A stretch of 11,917 nt of DNA from an uncultured Alistipes sp. (GTDB lineage Bacteria; Bacteroidota; Bacteroidia; Bacteroidales; Rikenellaceae). Below the pieces are notes generated by a model. That model was not told where the DNA came from, searched no databases, and was given only the letters and a program-made list of their open reading frames with translations. Of the stretch, positions 7,224-11,917 are shown piece after piece (within the stretch, counting starts at the first letter, position 1; each line of letters opens with the position of its first letter). Position numbers and translations under genes: made by a program. The stretch is from positions 1-11,917 of the forward strand of contig NZ_CABMQJ010000060.1 of NCBI RefSeq assembly GCF_902388705.1, given 5' to 3'.

Positions 7224-8246
7224 ATGTTCAGATTCGCAAATCCGCAATATCTCTGGCTGCTGCTGGTCGTACCGGCACTCATCCTGCTGTTCTGGGCCGC
7301 GGCACGCAACCGCCGCAAACGGCTCGCACGCTTCGGACGCCCCGAAGTGCTGGACGAGCTGATGCCCGAGGTTTCGACCGGGCGCACCCTGCTGAAATTC
7401 ATCCTTTTCTGCACGGCCGTCGCCCTGACGGTGCTGGCAGCGGCACGCCCGCAGTTCGGCTCGAAACTCCGCGAAGAGAAAGCGCAGGGCGTCGAGATGA
7501 TGCTCGTGGTCGACGTGTCGAACTCGATGCTGGCCGAAGATTTCGAACCCAACCGCCTCGAGCGGACGAAATACGCCGTCAACAAACTTTTCGACGGTTT
7601 GCAGCAGGACCGCGTGGGGCTGATCGTCTTTGCCGGGGAACCCAAGGTGCAGCTGCCGATCACCTCGGACTACCGCATGGCCAAGGCTTTCGCCAAGCGC
7701 ATCGACCCCTCGCTGGTGGCGGCGCAGGGCACGGCCATCGGCAAGGCGCTGTCGCAGGCGCTGCTGTCGTTCTCGGGCGAAACCGAGGATTCCCACAGCC
7801 GCGTCATCATCCTCGTCACGGACGGTGAAAACCACGACGACGACGCACTGGCCGCCGCACGGAGGGCTGCCGAAATGGGCATTCGCATCTACACCATCGG
7901 CATCGGCACCCCCGAAGGCGCCCCGATTCAGATCGGCGGCGAATTCATCAAGGACGAAAAGGGCGACATGGTGGTTTCGAAGCTCAACGAGGAGATGCTC
8001 GCACAAATCGCCGACATCACGGGCGGCGTCTATGTCCGCTCGACGAAGCAGTCGATCGGCCTCGACGAAATCGTGAAGAGCATCAACGAAATGGAGCAGA
8101 CCGAACTCTCGATGATGCGCTTCGAGGAGTTCAACGAGCAGTACCAGTACCTGCTCATCGCGGCACTCGTGCTGCTGCTCGCCGAGTTCCTGCTGCTCGA
8201 CCGCCGCAACCCGCTGCTGGCGCACCTCAACATCTTCCGCGAGTAG
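7224..8246 (+). CDS. batB: BatB-like membrane-anchored VWA domain protein
   Basis: 340 residues. N-terminal helices lie at about 9-24 (YLWLLLVVPALILLFW) and 56-73; the VWA domain spans about 92-290; a C-terminal transmembrane helix lies at about 309-325 (YLLIAALVLLLAEFLLL). MIDAS residues are D97-V-S99-N-S101, T170 (QGTAIG) and D200 (TDGENH), all present. The short cytoplasmic tail ends NIFRE. It is clearly related to the preceding VWA protein (both begin with an F-A-x-P-x-YLWLL-like motif and end in an LLLAEFLL helix), so the pair probably arose by duplication. Length and placement after batA match BatB. It is the last bat gene here: no batD or batE follows, and a dehydrogenase gene starts 95 nt downstream. 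The start at 7224 is the first ATG giving the conserved N-terminal helix. Confidence 0.92.
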   Translation: MFRFANPQYLWLLLVVPALILLFWAAARNRRKRLARFGRPEVLDELMPEVSTGRTLLKFILFCTAVALTVLAAARPQFGSKLREEKAQGVEMMLVVDVSNSMLAEDFEPNRLERTKYAVNKLFDGLQQDRVGLIVFAGEPKVQLPITSDYRMAKAFAKRIDPSLVAAQGTAIGKALSQALLSFSGETEDSHSRVIILVTDGENHDDDALAAARRAAEMGIRIYTIGIGTPEGAPIQIGGEFIKDEKGDMVVSKLNEEMLAQIADITGGVYVRSTKQSIGLDEIVKSINEMEQTELSMMRFEEFNEQYQYLLIAALVLLLAEFLLLDRRNPLLAHLNIFRE

Positions 8247-8255
8247 CCGTCCGAA

Positions 8256-8264
8256 GGGGGGGGG
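8256..8264 (+). repeat. G9 homopolymer tract after batB
   Basis: Nine consecutive G residues lie 10 nt after the batB stop and 78 nt before the dehydrogenase start. Tracts of this length are prone to slipped-strand length change. Two more G9 tracts occur at 11137-11145 and 11175-11183. Confidence 0.9.
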
Positions 8265-8293
8265 CAATAAGGGACAGGCAGCCATTCTGCGCA

Positions 8294-8312
8294 GGCCGGC
8301 ACCTGCCGGGCC
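8294..8312 (+). other. GC-rich inverted repeat between batB and the dehydrogenase gene
   Basis: GGCCGG (8294-8299) can pair with CCGG plus CC (8306-8309, 8311-8312) around a CACCTG loop, with one bulged G at 8310. No T-run follows, so termination is doubtful. It could be a weak stop for the bat transcript or chance in GC-rich DNA. Confidence 0.3.
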
Positions 8313-8341
8313 GCACGACACGCAACCAAAACCCACGAGAT

Positions 8342-9163
8342 ATGACGAGTATCAGGAATAAATGCGTGCTTATCACAGGCGGAGCCTCGGGAATCGGGCG
8401 TATCATGGGCCGCGTGGCCCTCGAGAAAGGCGCCCGGAAAGTAATCGTCTGGGACATCAACCAACAGAACATCGACAAAACCCTCGCGGAATACGCCGCC
8501 CCGGAACGGACGGCGGGCTACCGCGTGGACGTCGCCGACAACGACGCCGTGGCCGCGGCCTACGCCCGCACGCGGAGCGAATGCGGCGACACGGACATCC
8601 TCGTCAACTGCGCGGGCATCATCACCGGCAACAAGACATTCGACAAACAAAGCATGGAGGAAATCGTGCGCACGATGGAGGTGAACGCCCTGGCGCCGAT
8701 GGCCCTCTGTTTGCAGGTGCTTCCCGATATGATTGCGCGCGATTCGGGACATATCTGCAACATCAGTTCGGCGGCTGGCATGATTGCCAACCCCCGCATG
8801 TCGGTCTACGCGGCCAGCAAATGGGCCGTCGTCGGCTGGTCGGACTCGGTGCGCATCGAACTGCGCGAAGCCCGCAGCCGGGTACGCATCACCACCATCG
8901 CACCCTACTACATCGGCACGGGCATGTTCGAGGGCGTGCGCTCGCGGCTCATGCCGATCCTCGACCCGGAAAAAACGGCCCGCAAAATCATCCGCGCCAT
9001 CGAGCGCGAGCGCGGTTTCAGGGGCATCCCGTGGGGATTCCACCTGATTCGCTTCGTGCAGGGCATCCTGCCCACGGCGTGGTTCGATTGCATCATCGGC
9101 CGCTGGTGCGGCATCTACTCCACCATGAACCATTTCACCGGACGCAAACAACAAAGCCTATGA
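8342..9163 (+). CDS. Short-chain dehydrogenase/reductase, SDR16C-like
   Basis: 273-residue classical SDR: a Rossmann-fold NAD(P)H-dependent alcohol/carbonyl oxidoreductase. Nucleotide-binding TGGASGIG is at 12-19; the aspartate D38 after the second strand (VIVWDIN) favours NAD(H); NCAG is at 89-92 in place of the usual NNAG; the catalytic set is N115, S142 or S143 (NISSAAG), Y156 and K160 (YAASK). The segment APYYIGTGMFEGVRSR followed by LMPILDPEKTARKII closely resembles the SDR16C group (retinol dehydrogenase 10-like and fatty-alcohol-type enzymes). The C-terminal about 45 residues are hydrophobic and aromatic (FHLIRFVQGIL, WFDCIIGRWCGIY), suggesting membrane association. Its stop overlaps the aldehyde dehydrogenase ATG, so the two enzymes are probably co-translated. 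The substrate is unknown; a lipophilic alcohol is inferred from the family and tail. Confidence 0.9.
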   Translation: MTSIRNKCVLITGGASGIGRIMGRVALEKGARKVIVWDINQQNIDKTLAEYAAPERTAGYRVDVADNDAVAAAYARTRSECGDTDILVNCAGIITGNKTFDKQSMEEIVRTMEVNALAPMALCLQVLPDMIARDSGHICNISSAAGMIANPRMSVYAASKWAVVGWSDSVRIELREARSRVRITTIAPYYIGTGMFEGVRSRLMPILDPEKTARKIIRAIERERGFRGIPWGFHLIRFVQGILPTAWFDCIIGRWCGIYSTMNHFTGRKQQSL

Positions 9164-10542
9164 CCGTCGAAAACACACCGCAGGATCGTATCGCCGCCGT
9201 CACCGCGGCCCAGAAAACGTTTTTCCGCTCGGGGGCGACACTCCCCGAAACGTTCCGCCGCGGGATGCTCCGCCGCTTGGAAGAGGCGCTCCGCACGTGG
9301 GAAAAGCCCCTCTGCGAAGCACTGTGGGCCGACCTGCACAAATCCTGCGAGGAGGCTTACCTCACCGAAATAAGCATCATCCGGGGCGAGGTGCGCAACC
9401 ACCTGCGCCACCTGCACCGCTGGATGCGTCCCCGGCGGCGGCCGACGCCGCTCAAGCTCTTTCCGGCAAGCAGCCGTATCGTGACCGAACCGCTCGGCAC
9501 GGCGCTAATCGTCGCCCCGTGGAACTACCCCGTGCAACTGCTGCTCAACCCGCTCGTCGGGGCGATTTCGGCGGGATGCACGGCCGTGCTGAAGCCGTCG
9601 CCCTACACGCCGCACGTGGCGGAGGCAATCGGGAGGATGGTGGCCGAAACCTTTCCCGAGGAGTACATCGCCGTGGTGCAGGGCAACCGCGACGTGAACA
9701 CCCTGCTGCTGGCCGAACGCTGGGACCTGATTTTCTTCACGGGCAGCCCCGCGCTGGGACGAATCGTAATGGCCGCGGCGGCGGAGCACCTCACGCCAGT
9801 CGTCCTCGAGTTGGGCGGCAAAAGCCCCTGCATCGTCGACCGCGGCGCCGACATCGACGTAGCCGCACGCCGCATCGCATGGGGCAAGACGCTCAACGCC
9901 GGGCAGACCTGCATCGCCCCCGACTACCTGCTCATACACGCCGAAGTCAGCGAACGGTTTACGGAAGCCTACGCCAAGGCGCTCAAAAGCCTGCACGGCG
10001 ACGACGCGCAGCAGAGCCCCCACTACGTGCGGATGGTCAACGACCGTGCGTTCGAGCGCGTCGCGGGTTATCTCGAGGAGGGTAAAATCCTGCTCGGAGG
10101 GCGCACCGACCGGGCGGATCACTACATCGAACCCACCCTGCTGGCGGAGGCGGATCCGGCGGCGCCCGTCATGCGGGAAGAGATATTCGGCCCCGTGCTG
10201 CCGATGCGGACGTTCCAAAACACGGACGAAGCCGTGGCATTCGTCACGGAGCGGGAAAAACCGCTGGCGCTCTACTACTTCGGCGACCGCAGCACGGCGA
10301 AAAGGGTGCTGCGCCGCACCTCGTCGGGCGGGGCGTGCATCGACGACACCATCATGCACATCGCCAACGACCGCCTGCCGTTCGGCGGCGTGGGCAACTC
10401 GGGCATGGGGCGCTACCACGGACGCGACAGCTACGACGCCTTCTCGCACCGGCGCGGGGTGGTCGCGACCCCGATATGGGTCGACCTGCCGTTCCGCTAC
10501 GCGCCCTACAGGTTCTTCAAGTGGGTGAAAGGAATCCTGTAA
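9160..10542 (+). CDS. Class 3-type aldehyde dehydrogenase
   Basis: 460 residues, the usual length of the class 3 (fatty aldehyde) ALDH group, which lacks the N-terminal extension of class 1/2 enzymes. It oxidises an aldehyde to the acid with NAD(P)+. Seen: PWNYP at 120-124 (N122), KPSPYTP at 145-151, FTGSPALG at 193-200, LELGGKSP at 216-223 with general base E217, and catalytic C251 in NAGQTCIAPDYLL. Near the C-terminus PFGGVGNSGMGRYHG matches the family, and the tail (LPFRYAPYRFFKWV) is aromatic and basic as in membrane-linked class 3 enzymes. The start at 9160 overlaps the SDR stop by four bases (ATGA); the frame is open further upstream inside the SDR gene, but that part encodes no domain, so I use 9160. 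A strong terminator follows 27 nt downstream. The aldehyde is probably made by the coupled SDR; this is inference. Confidence 0.94.
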   Translation: MTVENTPQDRIAAVTAAQKTFFRSGATLPETFRRGMLRRLEEALRTWEKPLCEALWADLHKSCEEAYLTEISIIRGEVRNHLRHLHRWMRPRRRPTPLKLFPASSRIVTEPLGTALIVAPWNYPVQLLLNPLVGAISAGCTAVLKPSPYTPHVAEAIGRMVAETFPEEYIAVVQGNRDVNTLLLAERWDLIFFTGSPALGRIVMAAAAEHLTPVVLELGGKSPCIVDRGADIDVAARRIAWGKTLNAGQTCIAPDYLLIHAEVSERFTEAYAKALKSLHGDDAQQSPHYVRMVNDRAFERVAGYLEEGKILLGGRTDRADHYIEPTLLAEADPAAPVMREEIFGPVLPMRTFQNTDEAVAFVTEREKPLALYYFGDRSTAKRVLRRTSSGGACIDDTIMHIANDRLPFGGVGNSGMGRYHGRDSYDAFSHRRGVVATPIWVDLPFRYAPYRFFKWVKGIL

Positions 10543-10569
10543 GGGAGCTCCCCGTTTCAACGATAGTAA

Positions 10570-10605
10570 GTCCCTGCCGCAATTGTTGCGGCAGGGACGG
10601 TTTTT
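10570..10605 (+). terminator. Rho-independent terminator after the SDR-ALDH genes
   Basis: A perfect 13-bp stem (10570-10582 with 10586-10598), GTCCCTGCCGCAA pairing with its exact complement across a TTG loop, followed by GG and five T residues (10601-10605). It lies 27 nt after the ALDH stop and separates this operon from rnpB. Confidence 0.92.
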
Positions 10606-10674
10606 CCGGGGCTTCCGCAAGTTTCCTTTTTCCGGAATATCGGAACGCCGGAGCGGGAATCCGCGGAATTTTAC

Positions 10675-10682
10675 TACCTTTG
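10675..10682 (+). promoter_or_regulatory. -7 box of the rnpB promoter
   Basis: TACCTTTG matches TAnnTTTG exactly. It ends 5 nt before the first base of the P1 helix of RNase P RNA (10687), as expected for a start site there. No obvious TTTG -33 box is present at the usual distance. Confidence 0.7.
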
Positions 10683-10686
10683 CGGC

Positions 10687-11056
10687 GCAGGCCCGCCTTG
10701 TCGCTGCCGGCTTCGGCCGGGGGAGGAAAGTCCGGGCAACACAGAGCACCGCGCAAGCTAACGACTTGATATTCGTGAGGGTATAGAAGCGTAACAGAGA
10801 ACGACCGCCCGCAGGGGATTTGCTTAAATCCCGGCAGGTAAGGGTGAAAAGGCGGGGTAAGAGCCCACCGCGGGGGCAGCGATGTCACCCGGCAGTACGT
10901 CTCGCGGGTTGCAAGACCGTGTATACCGGCAATTAAGGGTTGCTCGCCCGATGCCGGGGGGTAGGTTGCTAGAGGCGGCAGGTGACTGCCGTCCCAGATA
11001 AATGACAGGGGCCCGGGCATCGTCCCGGGAACAGAACCCGGCTTACAGGGCCTGCA
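10687..11056 (+). ncRNA. rnpB: RNase P RNA, bacterial type A
   Basis: Catalytic RNA of RNase P, which cleaves the 5' leader from precursor tRNAs together with the RnpA protein. Diagnostic conserved blocks are present in order: GAGGAAAGTCCGGGC (10723-10737), AAGAGCCCACCG (10859-10870) and ACAGAACCCGGCTTA (11031-11045). The ends are set by the P1 helix: GCAGGCCC (10687-10694) pairs with GGGCCTGC (11048-11055). About 370 nt is normal for type A molecules. It has its own -7 box directly upstream and a terminator directly downstream, so it is an independent unit. Exact 5' and 3' ends may differ by a few bases. Reading frames crossing this stretch on either strand are not real genes. Confidence 0.97.
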
Positions 11057-11061
11057 CGTAC

Positions 11062-11093
11062 GGGGATGCCGCTTTTCGCAGCATCCCCTTTTT
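11062..11093 (+). terminator. Rho-independent terminator after rnpB
   Basis: GGGGATGC (11062-11069) pairs with GCATCCCC (11081-11088); GC/GC (11071-11072 with 11078-11079) continues inward past one C-A mismatch to a TTTTC loop. Five T residues (11089-11093) follow. It lies 6 nt after the rnpB P1 helix. Confidence 0.92.
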
Positions 11094-11136
11094 CATGCCC
11101 CCGGCGCAAGCAGCAAAGGCAGCGGACGAAAAAACC

Positions 11137-11187
11137 GGGGGGGGGCAGAGACAGAGGGGAGCCCCGGAAAGAACGGGGGGGGGCGGG
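11137..11187 (+). repeat. Two G9 tracts with G-quadruplex potential
   Basis: G9 at 11137-11145, G4 at 11156-11159, G9 at 11175-11183 and G3 at 11185-11187 put four G runs in 51 nt on the plus strand, the minimum for an intramolecular G-quadruplex. The runs are seen; folding is inferred. Confidence 0.7.
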
Positions 11188-11241
11188 AAACCCCGGCAGC
11201 AAACGGACAGACGGCGCAGGAACGGCGGGAAACCGACGAGG

Positions 11242-11373
11242 AAACCGGCAGGCAGACAGCGGGCAGGCTGCGGGCAGGCTGCGGGCAGGAATGGCGAATT
11301 GGCAGCGACGAATAGCGGGCAGATTGCGCACGAACGGCAGGAAAACCGGCAGGCAGACAGCGGGCAGGCTGCG
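11242..11373 (+). repeat. 31-nt direct repeat pair in a degenerate repeat block
   Basis: The 31 bases at 11242-11272 recur exactly at 11343-11373 (core AAACCGGCAGGCAGACAGCG followed by GGCAGGCTGCG), 101 nt apart start to start. The first copy is extended by further GGGCAGGCTGC units (to about 11283). Both are preceded by an AACGGC(G/A)GGA-like block and followed by CAGGAATGGCG, so the period is roughly 100 nt and imperfect. Confidence 0.85.
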
Positions 11374-11486
11374 CAGGAATGGCGGAATGCCCGGCGGGAC
11401 ACACTGTCCGCCAGTCTTTCGCTCCGGCAGGCACCCTGTCCGGGGGCAGGCGGCAGGTTGGCATTTTTTTTGACACTTCCGCCGCA

Positions 11487-11917
11487 ATGGCGAACCTGCG
11501 CGAACATATCCGGCAAAGCAGCGGCTACAAATGGTGGATACTGGGCATGATTATGCTCGGGACATTCATGGCCGTACTGGACGTGACGGTGGTCAACGTC
11601 GGGCTGCCGGCCATCATGTCGGCGTTCGGCATCGGCATCTCGACGGCCGAATGGGTCATCACGGCCTACATGATAACCATGACAATCATGCTCCCCTCGG
11701 CCGGGTGGTTCGCCGACCGCTTCGGAAACAAACGCATCTACATCCTCGGGCTGGTGCTCTTCACGCTGGGTTCGTGGCTTTGCGGAAAAGCTTCGGGCGA
11801 CATGTTCCTGATTGCCTCGCGCGCCCTGCAGGGCGTCGGCAGCGGCATCATCCAGTCGCTGGGCCTGGCCATCGTAACGCGCGAGTTCCGGCCCGAGCAG
11901 CGGGGCCTCGCCCTCGG
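11487..11917 (+). CDS. DHA2-type MFS transporter, N-terminal part (runs off the right edge)
   Basis: The first 143 residues of a major facilitator superfamily protein, inner-membrane, probably proton-coupled drug or metabolite export of the 14-helix EmrB/QacA (DHA2) type. Helix 1 carries FMAVLDVTVVNVGLPAI (27-43), the hallmark of this group; motif A GWFADRFGNKR is at 73-83 between helices 2 and 3; motif B-like SRALQGVGSGIIQS is at 111-124 in helix 4. The ATG at 11487 gives a short basic N-terminus before helix 1 and is the best start; an internal ATG at residue 21 would cut into helix 1. The T8 run and the G-rich repeats lie directly upstream; no Shine-Dalgarno site is seen. Such genes often sit with a periplasmic adaptor and an outer-membrane channel gene, but none is visible here. 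The substrate cannot be read from the sequence. Confidence 0.93.
   Translation, partial: MANLREHIRQSSGYKWWILGMIMLGTFMAVLDVTVVNVGLPAIMSAFGIGISTAEWVITAYMITMTIMLPSAGWFADRFGNKRIYILGLVLFTLGSWLCGKASGDMFLIASRALQGVGSGIIQSLGLAIVTREFRPEQRGLAL

Larger units (their letters stand above)
11094..11486. other. Non-coding, repeat-rich, G-rich stretch between rnpB and the MFS gene
   Basis: 393 nt with no credible gene. The frames open here on both strands give only Arg/Gly/Ala-rich or Pro/Cys-rich low-complexity translations that run into rnpB or its terminator. The left part holds two G9 tracts. The middle holds degenerate direct repeats made of GGCAGGC, CAGACAGCGGGCAGGCTGCG and CAGGAA(T/C)GGCGG units. The right part has an imperfect hairpin GGACA/TGTCC (11397-11401 with 11405-11409) and a T8 run (11464-11471) just before the MFS start. 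No good TAnnTTTG promoter box for the MFS gene is seen. Confidence 0.7.

Noticed and set aside
6080..7663. 527-codon open frame on the minus strand across batA and batB
   Set aside because: Antisense shadow in GC-rich codons; the plus-strand genes have full VWA domains with intact MIDAS residues.
2397..8246. A new defence system built on MoxR-VWA genes
   Set aside because: MoxR-VWA pairs occur in some defence-type ternary systems, but the DUF58, TPR and double membrane VWA set is the known bat-type operon and no nuclease or effector is present.
7155..8336. 393-codon minus-strand open frame opposite batB
   Set aside because: Antisense of the VWA gene with no recognisable domain; arises from GC-rich third positions.
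8362..10542. One long 726-codon open frame covering both dehydrogenase genes
   Set aside because: The part before 9160 is the +1 shadow of the SDR gene and encodes no domain; the ALDH starts at the ATGA overlap at 9160.
9505..10749. 414-codon minus-strand open frame opposite the ALDH gene
   Set aside because: It crosses the terminator and enters rnpB on the wrong strand; no domain seen.
10517..11020. Protein-coding frames through the RNase P RNA
   Set aside because: The stretch is a highly conserved structural RNA; the translations have no family features.
11242..11373. CRISPR array
   Set aside because: Only two copies of the 31-nt repeat, internal sub-repeats, a spacer (70 nt) made of related words, and no cas gene nearby.
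11002..11550. 182-codon plus-strand frame through the repeat region into the MFS gene
   Set aside because: Starts inside rnpB, crosses a terminator, consists of Arg/Gly-rich low-complexity sequence, and overlaps the MFS gene out of frame.

Overview
The window looks like chromosomal DNA from a GC-rich member of the Bacteroidales, most likely Alistipes or a close Rikenellaceae relative; this assignment is inference. The reasons are the Bacteroidetes-type -7 promoter box TAnnTTTG in front of uvrD, the moxR operon and rnpB, the lack of strong Shine-Dalgarno sites, a Bacteroides-aerotolerance (bat) type operon, and roughly 58-60% GC with strongly C/G-ending codons.

Layout. 1-2211 (minus): most of a UvrD/PcrA superfamily 1 helicase whose C-terminus runs off the left edge. 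Its distal half (about 178-1200) has markedly lower GC and different codon use. 2212-2396: divergent promoter region. 2397-8246 (plus): six-gene operon moxR, DUF58 protein, DUF4381-like membrane protein, TPR protein (batC-like), and two membrane VWA proteins (batA-like, batB-like). Genes are 2-12 nt apart or overlapping, except for a 163-nt hairpin-rich gap between the two VWA genes. 8342-10542 (plus): translationally coupled short-chain dehydrogenase (SDR16C-like) and class 3 aldehyde dehydrogenase, ended by a 13-bp-stem terminator. 10687-11056 (plus): RNase P RNA with its own -7 box and terminator. 11094-11486: non-coding stretch with two G9 tracts and degenerate direct repeats. 11487-11917 (plus): start of a DHA2-type MFS transporter, cut by the right edge.

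How the genes work together. The MoxR AAA+ ATPase, the DUF58 VWA-like protein, two membrane-anchored periplasmic or cytoplasmic-face VWA proteins, a TPR adaptor and a DUF4381-like protein form the classic MoxR/VWA envelope chaperone-like module, linked in Bacteroides fragilis to aerotolerance. Here the TPR gene precedes the VWA pair and no batD or batE follows. The SDR/ALDH pair looks like a two-step alcohol to aldehyde to acid oxidation unit for a hydrophobic substrate.

No clearly new defence or mobile system is visible. The most interesting points are the mosaic uvrD, the rearranged bat operon with a structured intergenic gap, the SDR16C-ALDH3 pair, the three intergenic G9 tracts, and the repeat region behind rnpB.
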